DNA from: Variovorax sp. WDL1
Lineage (GTDB): Bacteria > Pseudomonadota > Gammaproteobacteria > Burkholderiales > Burkholderiaceae_C
Reading direction: 5' to 3'
Assembly (NCBI RefSeq): GCF_001541225.1
Contig: NZ_LMTS01000247.1
Coordinates: forward strand, 55,188 to 97,721
DNA length: 42,534 nt
Shown: piece by piece, positions 33,187-41,512 of the stretch
Layout of the letters: each line of letters begins with the position of its first letter
Numbering within the stretch: position 1 is the stretch's first letter
Position numbers and translations under genes: made by a program
Notes under the pieces: model-generated
Database searches by the model: none
Told to the model about the DNA's origin: nothing
The model's input: only the letters and a program-made list of their open reading frames with translations

Positions 33187-34601
33187 TGCGCTACCTGTCC
33201 ACGCGCGGCCATCCGGAGCGCCGCCGCTTCTGCGAAATCCTGCTCGAGGGTCTGGCGCCCGACGGCGGCCTTTACCTGCCCGAGCGCTATCCGCAGGTGG
33301 ACGCCGCAACGCTCGCGAGGTGGCGTGGACTGCCGTATGCAGAGCTGGCCTTCGAAGTCCTCTCGCTGTACATCGACGACATCCCCGTCGCGGACCTGAA
33401 GGCGATCTGCGCCAAGACCTACACAGCGGAGATCTTCGGAACGCCCGACATCGTGCCGCTGCGCGAACTCGAGGATGGCGTGTACCTCGAAGCCCTGTCC
33501 AACGGTCCGACGCTCGCGTTCAAGGACATGGCGATGCAGCTCCTGGGCAACCTGTTCGAGTACGAGCTCGCGCGCCGCGGCGAGGAGCTCAACATCCTCG
33601 GTGCCACCAGCGGCGACACCGGCAGCGCGGCCGAATACGCGATGCGCGGCAAGAAGGGCGTGCGTGTGTTCATGACCTCGCCCGACGGGCGCATGAGCCC
33701 CTTCCAGCAGGCCCAGATGTTCAGCCTGCAGGACCCCAACATCCACAACATCGCGATCGCCGGCGTGTTCGACGATTGCCAGGACATCGTCAAGGCGGTG
33801 TCGAACGACCTGGACTTCAAGCGCAAGTACAGGATCGGCACGGTCAACTCGATCAACTGGGCGCGCCTGCTGGCGCAGGTGGTCTACTACTTCGCCGGAT
33901 ACTTTCAAGCCACGGGCAACAATGACGGGGAGGTCAGCTTCACTGTCCCCTCGGGCAATTTCGGCAACGTCTGCGCCGGCCATGTCGCGCGCTCGATGGG
34001 TCTGCCCATCCGCACGCTGGTGGTTGCCACGAACGAGAACGACGTGCTCGACGAGTTCTTCCGCACCGGCATCTACCGCGTGCGCTCGGCCGCCGACACG
34101 CACGAGACCTCCAGCCCCTCGATGGACATTTCCAAGGCCAGCAACTTCGAGCGCTTCGTGTTCGATCTGGTCGGCCGCGATGCGGCCAGGACGCGCGGCC
34201 TGTTCGAAGAAGATCTGCGCAAGGCAGGCCGCTTCGACCTGAGCGCCGACCCGGTCTTCGCCCAGGCGGCCACCCGCTTCGGCTTCGCGAGCAGCCGCAG
34301 CACCCATGCCGATCGGGTCGCGACCATCCGCGACACCGACAAGCGCTTCGCCACACTGGTCGACACCCACACCGCCGACGGCCTCAAGGCCGCGCGCGAG
34401 CACCTGCAGCCCGGCGTGCCGATGATCGTGCTCGAGACTGCGCTGCCCATCAAGTTCGCCGAGACCATCGTCGAGGCCCTGGGCCGCGCGCCCGAGCGTC
34501 CCGCGCGCTTCGAAGGCATCGAGGCGCTGCCGCGGCGGGTGGTGCAGCTGCCGGCCGACGCCGAGGCCGTGAAGGCCTATATCGCCCGGCACTGCGCCTG
34601 A
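33186..34601 (+). CDS. thrC: Threonine synthase
   Basis: A 471-aa PLP enzyme that makes threonine from O-phosphohomoserine. Seen: MRYLSTRGHPERRRFCEILL, the PLP Lys-113 in GPTLAFKDMAMQL, LGATSGDTGSAAEYAM, and VPSGNFGNVCAGHVA. The length is that of the longer, plant/yeast-type ThrC (E. coli is 428 aa). The start overlaps the hom stop (TGATG), so the two are translationally coupled. thrB is not adjacent, as in many Burkholderiales. Confidence 0.96.
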   Translation: MRYLSTRGHPERRRFCEILLEGLAPDGGLYLPERYPQVDAATLARWRGLPYAELAFEVLSLYIDDIPVADLKAICAKTYTAEIFGTPDIVPLRELEDGVYLEALSNGPTLAFKDMAMQLLGNLFEYELARRGEELNILGATSGDTGSAAEYAMRGKKGVRVFMTSPDGRMSPFQQAQMFSLQDPNIHNIAIAGVFDDCQDIVKAVSNDLDFKRKYRIGTVNSINWARLLAQVVYYFAGYFQATGNNDGEVSFTVPSGNFGNVCAGHVARSMGLPIRTLVVATNENDVLDEFFRTGIYRVRSAADTHETSSPSMDISKASNFERFVFDLVGRDAARTRGLFEEDLRKAGRFDLSADPVFAQAATRFGFASSRSTHADRVATIRDTDKRFATLVDTHTADGLKAAREHLQPGVPMIVLETALPIKFAETIVEALGRAPERPARFEGIEALPRRVVQLPADAEAVKAYIARHCA

Positions 34602-34607
34602 GAAGGT

Positions 34608-34673
34608 ATGAGCGAAACCCTCATGCCCGCGCCGAGTTCATTCATGCCTTCCGGGCCGACGAGCTACGCATGA
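34608..34673 (+). CDS. 21-codon ORF coupled to mobB
   Basis: ATG 34608 follows GAGAAGGT and encodes MSETLMPAPSSFMPSGPTSYA; the stop overlaps the mobB ATG as ATGA. It may be a leader peptide that couples thrC to mobB translation. No homologue is recognised. Confidence 0.35.
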   Translation: MSETLMPAPSSFMPSGPTSYA

Positions 34674-35215
34674 ACGTCATCGGCTTCGCCGGCTTCTCGG
34701 GCGCGGGCAAGACCACGCTGGTCGAGCGGCTGATCCCCGTGCTCAGGCTGCACGGCCAGCGCGTCTCGGTGGTCAAGCATGCCCACCACAAGTTCGACAT
34801 CGACCATCCGGGCAAGGACACCTACCGCCATCGCGAGGCCGGGGCCTTCGAGGTGGTCGTGGCTTCCGACAAGCGGCTCGCGCTGATCCGCGAATTCGAA
34901 CGGCCGACGCAGCTCGGTGTGCACGACCTCGTCGCCGAACTCGACGCGGGTGTGGATTGGGTGCTGGTCGAAGGCTTCAAGCACAGCGACCTGCAGAAGA
35001 TCGAGATCTGGCGCGAGCCCGAGGAAGGCGAGGCGCCCCGGCCCGCGCGCTATGCCGATGACGCCTTCATCGTCGCGATCGCCACCGACACCCCCGAGCG
35101 CCTGCCGCGTGCCACCATGCTGCCGGTGTTCGACCTGAACGACGCCGATGGCATTGGCACCTGGCTCCTGCATAACGCCAGCCGTTTCGAGTACAAGGTG
35201 GACCGCCATGGTTGA
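34670..35215 (+). CDS. mobB: Molybdopterin-guanine dinucleotide biosynthesis adaptor MobB
   Basis: A 181-aa P-loop GTPase thought to assist MobA in attaching GMP to molybdopterin. Seen: Walker A GFSGAGKT (8-15), VVKHAHHKFDIDHPGKDTYRHREAGA, and VDWVLVEGFKHSDLQKIEIWR. Length fits the family (about 170 aa). Its start overlaps the stop of a 21-codon ORF, and its stop overlaps the moeA start by 8 bp. Confidence 0.94.
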   Translation: MNVIGFAGFSGAGKTTLVERLIPVLRLHGQRVSVVKHAHHKFDIDHPGKDTYRHREAGAFEVVVASDKRLALIREFERPTQLGVHDLVAELDAGVDWVLVEGFKHSDLQKIEIWREPEEGEAPRPARYADDAFIVAIATDTPERLPRATMLPVFDLNDADGIGTWLLHNASRFEYKVDRHG

Positions 35216-36455
35216 CGCTTCCGGACGCCCTCCCTTGATGCCGCTCGACGAGGCCCTGGCGCGGCTGCTCGCTGCCGCCACGCCGCAGATGGGCGCCGAA
35301 TCGGTGTCCACCTTTGAGGCTGACGGGCGCGTGCTCGCGCAGGACGTGCGCTCGGGCCTGACCGTCCCGCCGCGCGACAACAGCTCGATGGATGGCTATG
35401 CGGTGCGCATTGCCGACTGCGCGGCGCCGGGTGCGGTGCTGCGCGTGGCCCAGCGCATCCCCGCCGGCACCGTGGGCACGCCGCTGGATGCCGGCACGGC
35501 CGCGCGCATCTTCACCGGCGCGCAGATCCCCGCAGGCGCCGATGCGGTCGTGATGCAGGAAGACGCCGCCGCGCTGCCGAAAGAGGGCGGGCTGGGCAGC
35601 GTGCGCATCGAGATCGTGCCGACGGCAGGCCAGTGGATCCGCCGCGCCGGCGAGGACGTGGCCGCCGGCGACGTGGTGCTCACGCGCGGAGAGCGCCTCA
35701 CCCCAGCGGGGCTCGGACTGGCAGCCAGCGTCGGCCTCGACCGGCTGCAGGTGGCGAAGCGCCCGCGCGTCACGCTGCTCTCGACCGGCGACGAACTCGT
35801 GATGCCCGGCGAGGTAGCGCCAGAGGCGATGCAGCCGGGCTCGATCTACAACTCCAACCGCTTCTTCATGCGGGCCCTGCTCTTGCGGCTGGGCTGCGAG
35901 GTGCTCGACCTGGGCATCGTGCCCGACCGCCGCGACGCGACCATCGAGGCGCTGCGCAGCGCCTCGGAGCGCAGCGACCTGATCATCACCACCGGCGGCG
36001 TCTCGGTCGGAGAGGAGGACCACATCAAGGCCGCTGTGCAGGCCCTGGGCCGACTCGACCTGTGGTCGCTGTCGATGAAGCCGGGCAAGCCCTTTGCCTA
36101 CGGCCGCATCGGCAATGCCCATCTCACCGGCCTACCCGGCAACCCGGTCTCCAGCTTCCTGACCTTCCTGCTCCTGGTGCGGCCCTTCCTGCTGACGCTG
36201 CAGGGCGCTGCACGCGTGGCGCCGGCGCCAATCGCGATGCGCGCCGACTTCGACTGGCCGCGTGCCGACCGCCGACGCGAGTTCCTGCGCGCGCGCCGCA
36301 ACGCCGCCGGCGGCCTGGATCTGTTCGCCAACCAGAGCTCGGGCGTGCTGACTTCCATGGTGTGGGGCGACGGCGTGATCGACACGCCGCCTGGCCAGCC
36401 GTTCAAGGCCGGCGACATGGTGCAGTTCATCCCCTTTTCTTCATTGCTGGATTGA
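35208..36455 (+). CDS. moeA: Molybdopterin molybdenumtransferase MoeA
   Basis: A 415-aa enzyme that inserts molybdate into adenylated molybdopterin. Seen: RDNSSMDGYAVR, IFTGAQIPAGADAVVMQED, VTLLSTGDELVMPGE, YNSNRFFMRALLLRLG, ITTGGVSVGEEDH and LPGNPVSSFLTFLLLV, in MoeA order. ATG 35208 overlaps the mobB end by 8 bp; an in-frame extension to 35148 is rejected. moaD starts 2 nt after the stop. mogA/moaB is not in the window. Confidence 0.95.
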   Translation: MVDASGRPPLMPLDEALARLLAAATPQMGAESVSTFEADGRVLAQDVRSGLTVPPRDNSSMDGYAVRIADCAAPGAVLRVAQRIPAGTVGTPLDAGTAARIFTGAQIPAGADAVVMQEDAAALPKEGGLGSVRIEIVPTAGQWIRRAGEDVAAGDVVLTRGERLTPAGLGLAASVGLDRLQVAKRPRVTLLSTGDELVMPGEVAPEAMQPGSIYNSNRFFMRALLLRLGCEVLDLGIVPDRRDATIEALRSASERSDLIITTGGVSVGEEDHIKAAVQALGRLDLWSLSMKPGKPFAYGRIGNAHLTGLPGNPVSSFLTFLLLVRPFLLTLQGAARVAPAPIAMRADFDWPRADRRREFLRARRNAAGGLDLFANQSSGVLTSMVWGDGVIDTPPGQPFKAGDMVQFIPFSSLLD

Positions 36456-36457
36456 GC

Positions 36458-36709
36458 ATGAGGATCACGGTGCGCTACTTCGCCTCGGTGCGCGAGGCCC
36501 TCGGGACCGGCAGCGAAACCGTCGAGACCCGCGCCGCCGATCTCGGCGCGCTACGCGACGAACTGATCGCACGCGGCGAGCCGCATGCCAGCACGCTGGC
36601 CCGCGGCAAGGCGGTGCGCATGGCGCTGGACCAGGTCATGAGCGCCGAGGGCGCCGCGCTGCGCGAGGGCCAGGAAGTAGCCTTCTTCCCGCCGGTGACC
36701 GGGGGCTGA
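36458..36709 (+). CDS. moaD: Molybdopterin synthase sulfur carrier subunit MoaD
   Basis: An 83-aa ubiquitin-like protein that carries sulfur as a C-terminal thiocarboxylate. Seen: MRITVRYFASVREALGTGSE at the start and the required Gly-Gly end in FFPPVTGG. It is in a short gap between moeA and moaE and is missed if only long ORFs are kept. Length matches the family (about 81 aa). Confidence 0.95.
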   Translation: MRITVRYFASVREALGTGSETVETRAADLGALRDELIARGEPHASTLARGKAVRMALDQVMSAEGAALREGQEVAFFPPVTGG

Positions 36710-36736
36710 GCGTCGGCGCGGTGCCACAATCCCGCC

Positions 36737-37213
36737 ATGAACGGCCCGCGCGTTTTCATCCAGACAGCCGATTTCGACCTCGCCAGGGAGGTCGCCGCGC
36801 TGCGCGCGGACGACAAGCGCGTAGGCGCGGTCTGCAGCTTCGTCGGCACCGTGCGCGACCGCAACGACGGCGATGCGGTGGCATCGATGGAGCTCGAGCA
36901 CTACCCGGGCATGACCGAGAAGTCCATCGAAGCGATGATCGACGAGGCCCATCGCCGCTTCGACATCCTTGGCGCGCGCGTGATCCATCGTGTGGGGCTC
37001 CTGCAGCCCCTCGACCAGATCATGATGGTGGCCGTGGTCTCCGCCCACCGCGGCCAGAGCTTCCAGGCCTGCGAGTTCCTGATGGACTACCTGAAGACCC
37101 AGGCGCCGTTCTGGAAGAAGGAACAGACGCCTGCGGGCGCGCGCTGGGTCGATGCGCGCGTCGATGACGATGCCGCCCTGGCGCGCTGGGGCATCCAGGC
37201 CGGCAACGCCTAG
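36737..37213 (+). CDS. moaE: Molybdopterin synthase catalytic subunit MoaE
   Basis: A 158-aa enzyme that adds two sulfurs to cPMP using MoaD thiocarboxylate. Seen: GAVCSFVGTVRDRNDGDAV, MELEHYPGMTEKSIE, HRVGLLQPLDQIMMVAV, HRGQSFQACEFLMDYLKTQAPFWKKEQ with the active Lys-120 and Lys-127, and RWVDA. It follows moaD by 27 bp, completing mobB-moeA-moaD-moaE. Confidence 0.96.
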   Translation: MNGPRVFIQTADFDLAREVAALRADDKRVGAVCSFVGTVRDRNDGDAVASMELEHYPGMTEKSIEAMIDEAHRRFDILGARVIHRVGLLQPLDQIMMVAVVSAHRGQSFQACEFLMDYLKTQAPFWKKEQTPAGARWVDARVDDDAALARWGIQAGNA

Positions 37214-37234
37214 ACCGCTGCGGCCGCCGCAGGG

Positions 37235-37273
37235 CCACCCCAAGGCGGGCCGCGCCTCCCCCTCGGGGGGTGG
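37235..37273. repeat. GC-rich intergenic inverted repeat after moaE
   Basis: CCACCCC (37235-37241) pairs with GGGGTGG (37267-37273). Between them, AGGCG/CGCCT can form an inner hairpin and CCCCCTC/GGGGGG lies next to it. It looks like the dispersed GC-rich repeat common between genes of Comamonadaceae and may end both converging transcripts. The family assignment is from memory, not a search. Confidence 0.6.
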
Positions 37274-37317
37274 AGTTACACGTAGCGCCGCGAAGTGAAA
37301 AGCCGCGGGGCTGACAT

Positions 37318-38313
37318 CTACTGCGGCGTGAAGCCGCTCGCCTTGATGATGCCCGCCCAGGTCTGCGTGTAGCTGCGCACCCGGCCTGCGAACTGCCCTT
37401 GCGGTTCGTACGCCACCGTCAACCCCATGGTCGTGAGCTTCTGCTTCACGTCGGGCATGGCCAGCACCTTGGCGAGCGCCTCGCCGAAGCGGTCGATCAC
37501 CGGCTGCGGTGTGCCCACCGGCGCGAACACGCCGTAGTACGGCAGGTCCTCCAGGTTGGCAAAGCCCAGTTCGGTGAAGGTCGGCACCTGCGGCAGCAGC
37601 GCCTGGCGCTTGGCGCCGATGGTGGCCACGATGCGGAGCTTGCCGGCCCGGTGGTTCTCGATGAAGTCGGGCACGGAGGCGATGCCGGCGCTGATCTGGT
37701 TGCCCAGCATGTCGGCCGTCATCGGTGCGCTGCCGCGGTAGGGCGCCGCCTGCACGTCGATCTTGTACTTGGTGCCGATCATCTTCACCAGGAACTCGGG
37801 GATCGAGGCCGGCGCGGGCACGCCGATGGTTTCCTTGCCGCCGCGCTGGGTGCGCACCCATTTCAGGTACTCGTCGAGACTCTTGGCCGGCGTTCCGCCC
37901 GAGACCGCCAGCACGTTGGCGAAGGTCGCGAAGCCGGCCACGGGCACGAAGTCGGAGGCCGAGTTGTAGCCGGGATTCTTCACCACCTGCGGCAGGATCG
38001 AGATGGTGTGGTCGTGCGACAGCAGCAGCGTGTGGCCGTCGGCCGGCGCGGCTTTGAGCGCCTGGGCTGCGATCTGGCCGCCGGCGCCGGCCCGGTTCTC
38101 GACAACCACCGGCGCGCCCAGCTGGTCCTTGAGCTTCTCACCCAGCGTCCGCGCGATCGCGTCGGTGCCGGCGCCGGCCGGGAAGCCGACCAGCAGCTTG
38201 ATCGGTGCGCCTTGCTGCTGCGCCTGCGCGAGGCCTGCGAGGCTCGCCACCCCGGCGGCCAGCCCGAGCGCGAAAACACGGCGCGATGCACGCGGCATCC
38301 TTGTAGAGAACAT
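37318..38313 (-). CDS. Bug-family tripartite tricarboxylate receptor (TctC-like)
   Basis: A 331-aa periplasmic solute-binding protein. It has a signal peptide (MFSTRMPRASRRVFALGLAA through AQA at about residue 31) and the Bug features IKLLVGFPAGAGTDAIARTL, GAPVVVENRAGAGGQIAAQA and APYRGSAPMTADMLGNQI. Bug proteins bind carboxylates such as dicarboxylates, nicotinate, glutamate or aromatic acids; the ligand is not predictable here. Burkholderiales carry many Bug genes that lack linked TctA/TctB membrane subunits, as here. SD TGGAGTC precedes the ATG. It is downstream of the LysR gene on the same strand. Confidence 0.93.
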   Translation of the reverse strand: MFSTRMPRASRRVFALGLAAGVASLAGLAQAQQQGAPIKLLVGFPAGAGTDAIARTLGEKLKDQLGAPVVVENRAGAGGQIAAQALKAAPADGHTLLLSHDHTISILPQVVKNPGYNSASDFVPVAGFATFANVLAVSGGTPAKSLDEYLKWVRTQRGGKETIGVPAPASIPEFLVKMIGTKYKIDVQAAPYRGSAPMTADMLGNQISAGIASVPDFIENHRAGKLRIVATIGAKRQALLPQVPTFTELGFANLEDLPYYGVFAPVGTPQPVIDRFGEALAKVLAMPDVKQKLTTMGLTVAYEPQGQFAGRVRSYTQTWAGIIKASGFTPQ

Positions 38314-38424
38314 GAGCGACTCCAGTCGATGTAAAAAGGGAACGAGACGAGGGCGCGAGCAACAGACGTGCCCACCGTCCGGCAGGCCGCTATTCTGAAC
38401 GAGCCCAGCGAGTGGAATCGGCCT

Positions 38425-39318
38425 TCAGCGGCGGCGCAGCCGGTGCGCCATCGAGACGAAGGCAGCGAGCGCCGGGTTGTTGTTGGACGGGCGGAAGGCC
38501 AGCCCCAGCTGGTACTTCACCGGCACATGGCGGCGGCGCACCTGGAGATAGTTCACGTGCTCCGTCTGCACGGCCTGCATGGCTTGCGGCACCAGCGCGA
38601 TGCCGATCCCGCCGCCCACCAGCGCGAGGATGGTTTGCATCTGCGCCGCCACCTCGACAAAGTGGGGGATGAAGCCGCAGTCCTGGCAGGCCGCCATCAC
38701 CACGCTCTCGAACCCCGGCCCTTCCTTGAAGGGAAAGCCGACGAAATTCTCGGAAGCGAGGTCGCGCAGCTGCACGCGCTGTTGCTGCGCCAGCGGGTGC
38801 GTGTCGGGTACTGCCAGCATGAGCTCCTGCTCGCAATAGGGCTGGACCCGGAAGTCGCCGGCGTCGTGCAGCGGCGGCACGACGATGCCCACGTCCGTTG
38901 CACCGCTGAGCAGGGTGGCCATCTGGTGGGCGGTGGTGTCACCGGTAAGGACCAGCTTGACGTCCGGGTAGTCCTCGCGAAAGGCGCGCAGCAACTGTGG
39001 CACCACGCCCAGCGCCGCGCTGGGCACGAACGAAAGGCGCAAAGTGCCGAGCTTGCCGGCGGCGGCGCGCTGCGCGATCTCCACCGAAAGCTGCGCGTGG
39101 GCCAGCGTGCGCCGGGCCTCGCGCAGGAAGGCCTCGCCGGCGACCGTCAGTCGTACATGGTGTCGCGTGCGGTCCAGCAGGGTCGCCCCCACCTCGGCCT
39201 CTAGCCGCTGCACGGCCACGGAAAGCGGCGGTTGCGAGACATGCAGGCGCTCGGCCGCGCGCCGGAAGCTGCGCTCTTCCGCGACCGCGACGAACTGCCG
39301 GAGCTGGCGAAGATCCAT
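38425..39318 (-). CDS. LysR-family transcriptional regulator
   Basis: A 297-aa LysR-type regulator. N-terminal winged HTH (about 1-60: MDLRQLRQFVAVAEERSFRR, AERLHVSQPPLSVAVQRLEAEVG) and a substrate-binding domain (about 90-290, LGTLRLSFVPSAALG, DVGIVVPPLHDAGDF, GIGIALVPQAM). It is divergent from the diiron gene, with a TGAT-N11-ATCA dyad between them, and upstream of a Bug gene on its own strand. Its effector is probably a substrate of this locus. Confidence 0.93.
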   Translation of the reverse strand: MDLRQLRQFVAVAEERSFRRAAERLHVSQPPLSVAVQRLEAEVGATLLDRTRHHVRLTVAGEAFLREARRTLAHAQLSVEIAQRAAAGKLGTLRLSFVPSAALGVVPQLLRAFREDYPDVKLVLTGDTTAHQMATLLSGATDVGIVVPPLHDAGDFRVQPYCEQELMLAVPDTHPLAQQQRVQLRDLASENFVGFPFKEGPGFESVVMAACQDCGFIPHFVEVAAQMQTILALVGGGIGIALVPQAMQAVQTEHVNYLQVRRRHVPVKYQLGLAFRPSNNNPALAAFVSMAHRLRRR

Positions 39319-39336
39319 CGGGTCATTCTAGGAGCG

Positions 39337-39355
39337 TGATCGCGATGCCCTATCA
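39337..39355. promoter_or_regulatory. LysR-type operator between the LysR gene and the diiron gene
   Basis: TGAT (39337-39340), 11 nt, ATCA (39352-39355): a perfect T-N11-A LysR box in the divergent promoter region. It lies 19 bp from the LysR start, the right place for autoregulation. Confidence 0.7.
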
Positions 39356-39444
39356 CCAGGCCATGAAAACGGTATTGGACGGAACACGCGCGATGCCGGA
39401 GCATGCGTCTCGCAAGTCCTCGATTCCCCTGCGAAAGCCTCACG

Positions 39445-40359
39445 ATGCAGCCATCCCTCCTCGAAGAACTCACACCCGTTCCCAACCCGTACCCCATCAA
39501 GTCCGAGATCGAATACCCGGAGGTCTGGCGCCTGTGCGAGCAGTCGCGCGAGCTGGCCTGGAACCCGGCGGCCATCGACTTCTCCGACCTCCGCGAGGCC
39601 GAGCTTCCGGCCGAGGTGCGCGAGGCAGGTGCCGAGTGGTGGAGCCTGCGCGCCTGGATGGAGCACGGCGCCATCCCCTATGGCACCGAGCGCCTGCGCG
39701 AAGCGGTCTTCGCACACCAGCCGTTCGAGATCAAGCAGCACATCGTCAACTTCATCGCCGAGGAGCTGCGCCACCACGAGGCATCGTTCCTGGTGGCGCG
39801 GGGCCTGGCCGGCTACCAGGACGAGCCGCGCGCCGACTACTTCAAGGCCGTGATCCCGCGCTTCCACGACGAGCGCGACGAGAAGGCGATGTCCTTCTTC
39901 GCCGGCTTGGCGGTCAACACGCTTTTCGAGCAGCTCTCGGGCGAACTGCTGCAGGCGCGCTACGAGAACGCGCGCTTCAAATCGATCCGCAGCGCCTGCC
40001 AGCTGATCCTGCGCGACGAGGCGCGGCACATCCAGTTCGGCCGCATCATCATGCGGCGCTTCTTCTCGGAGCTGTCGGCCGACGACCGCCGGCTCCTGGG
40101 CGAGAAAGTGGCCAAGAAGCTGCGCGGCAGCCTGCTCAACGGGGTCTATGCGGTGGTCAACCTGCCGGACGACGAGCGCGCGCGTGCCGGCCGCAATCGC
40201 GCGCTGGCCGCCGAGCACGGGCTGGGCGCCACCCATCCCGACGAGGAGATCGCGATCATCCGACGCGCGCTGGAGCAGATCCGAAGCGATGTCGCGCCGT
40301 ACGGCATAGAAATCCCGGAAGTGCCGGAAGTCGACCGTGCCGCCGTGGTGATGCACTGA
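39445..40359 (+). CDS. Ferritin-like diiron-site protein, possible oxygenase
   Basis: A 304-aa mainly helical protein. It carries two ExxH-type motifs and extra acidic residues of a carboxylate-bridged diiron site: EELRHHE (Glu-106/107, His-110/111), FEQLSGE (Glu-162/167) and RDEARHIQFG (Glu-192, His-195). The spacing resembles R2-like/AurF-type oxygenases and other ferritin-like enzymes, so oxygen-dependent oxidation of a small molecule is plausible. The substrate is unknown. ATG 39445 gives the family-like N-terminus; an in-frame start at 39403 is rejected. It heads a gene set with a Bug receptor and an alpha/beta hydrolase, divergent from LysR. Confidence 0.72.
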   Translation: MQPSLLEELTPVPNPYPIKSEIEYPEVWRLCEQSRELAWNPAAIDFSDLREAELPAEVREAGAEWWSLRAWMEHGAIPYGTERLREAVFAHQPFEIKQHIVNFIAEELRHHEASFLVARGLAGYQDEPRADYFKAVIPRFHDERDEKAMSFFAGLAVNTLFEQLSGELLQARYENARFKSIRSACQLILRDEARHIQFGRIIMRRFFSELSADDRRLLGEKVAKKLRGSLLNGVYAVVNLPDDERARAGRNRALAAEHGLGATHPDEEIAIIRRALEQIRSDVAPYGIEIPEVPEVDRAAVVMH

Positions 40360-40369
40360 GGAGTACGCG

Positions 40370-41410
40370 ATGAGCCGCACGGCCGCTCCGAAGGCGAATA
40401 GCACCGTAGCCGAAGGCGAAGGTACTCCAGTAACCCGCCTGCTGAAGATCCTGGGCTGCTGCGCGCTGGCGATCGCTGGCGCGGTCGCGCTCGCGCCGCC
40501 CGCGGGCGCGCAGGGCGCCTATCCGAACCGTCCGGTCACGATCGTGGTGCCTTATCCCGCCGGCGGGTCGGCCGACATCCTCGCGCGCACCGTGGGCCAG
40601 AAGCTGGCCGATCGGCTCGGGCAGCCTGTGGTGATCGACAACCGCGCCGGCGCCGGCACGGCCATCGGCGCCAGGCATGTGGCGGGCGCGCCGGCCGACG
40701 GCTATACGCTTTTGATGGGAACGGTCAGCTCGCAGGCCATCAACCCCGCGATGAACAAGGTGGGCTACGACCCGGTCAAGGACTTCACGCCGGTCGCGCC
40801 GCTGGCCTCCATTCCCTTCGTGCTGGTGGCCCATCCCTCCTTCCCGGGCCGGAGCGTTGCCGAGGTGATCGCGCAGGCCAAGGCGAAGCCGGGCGAGCTG
40901 AGCTACGCCTCGGCCGGGCCCGGCACCTCCAACCATCTGGCCGGCGAGCTGCTGGCCTCGGCCGCCGGCATCCGGATGCTGCATGTGCCTTACAAGGGCA
41001 GTGCGCCCGCGCTCAACGACGTGGTAGCGGGCCACCTGCCGCTGATGTTCGACCTGCAGGCCACGGCGCTGCCTTATGTGCAGTCCGGCAAGCTCAAGGC
41101 GCTGGCCCTGACCGGCAGGACGCGCAGCGCACTACTGCCCGACGTGCCCACCGTGATCGAGAGCGGCCTGCCGGAGTACGAGGTGAGTGCGTGGTTCGGC
41201 GTTTTCGCGCCGCCCGGCCTGCCCGCGCCGGTGCTGGAGCGCCTCAACAGCGATGTCAACGCCGTGCTCAAGGCGCCGGAGATGCAGAAGCGCCTGCAGG
41301 AGCTGGGTGCGGAACCAGAGCTGGGCAGCGCTGAAGACTTCGCGAAGTTCACGCGCAGCGAGACCGCCAAGTGGTCGGCGGTGGTGAAGAAGGCCGGGCT
41401 GGTGCAATGA
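40370..41410 (+). CDS. Second Bug-family tripartite tricarboxylate receptor
   Basis: A 346-aa periplasmic binding protein. A long n-region (about 22 residues) precedes the hydrophobic core LLKILGCCALAIAGAVALAPPAGAQ; cleavage probably falls near AGAQ. Seen: VTIVVPYPAGGSADILARTV, QPVVIDNRAGAGTAIGARHV and LHVPYKGSAPALNDVVAGHL. It starts 10 nt after the diiron gene with GGAG upstream, so it is co-transcribed. The ligand is unknown but is probably linked to the diiron enzyme and the hydrolase. Confidence 0.93.
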   Translation: MSRTAAPKANSTVAEGEGTPVTRLLKILGCCALAIAGAVALAPPAGAQGAYPNRPVTIVVPYPAGGSADILARTVGQKLADRLGQPVVIDNRAGAGTAIGARHVAGAPADGYTLLMGTVSSQAINPAMNKVGYDPVKDFTPVAPLASIPFVLVAHPSFPGRSVAEVIAQAKAKPGELSYASAGPGTSNHLAGELLASAAGIRMLHVPYKGSAPALNDVVAGHLPLMFDLQATALPYVQSGKLKALALTGRTRSALLPDVPTVIESGLPEYEVSAWFGVFAPPGLPAPVLERLNSDVNAVLKAPEMQKRLQELGAEPELGSAEDFAKFTRSETAKWSAVVKKAGLVQ

Positions 41411-41454
41411 GAAGCCGGGCCGCTTCCAAGTCGCACAGCACCGCAGCGCCTGGC

Positions 41455-41512
41455 GAGGAGGTTGCCTTATGAGCGCGGCGTCTGCTCGATGAGCACGGCG
41501 TCTGCCCGATGA
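41455..41512 (+). other. Two tandem 20-bp repeats forming coupled minicistrons
   Basis: GAGGAGGTT (41455-41463) is a strong SD 7 nt before ATG 41469. Two 20-bp units (41469-41488 and 41489-41508) are 18/20 identical; each starts with ATGAGC and encodes 7 codons (MSAASAR and MSTASAR) that end in a TGA overlapping the next ATG as ATGA. The second stop overlaps the hydrolase ATG at 41509. The strong SD serves the first minicistron, and re-initiation may reach the hydrolase. Confidence 0.7.

Noticed and set aside
33126..34592. A 488-codon minus-strand frame opposite thrC
   Set aside because: It is a composition shadow of thrC; it has no domain or ribosome binding site.
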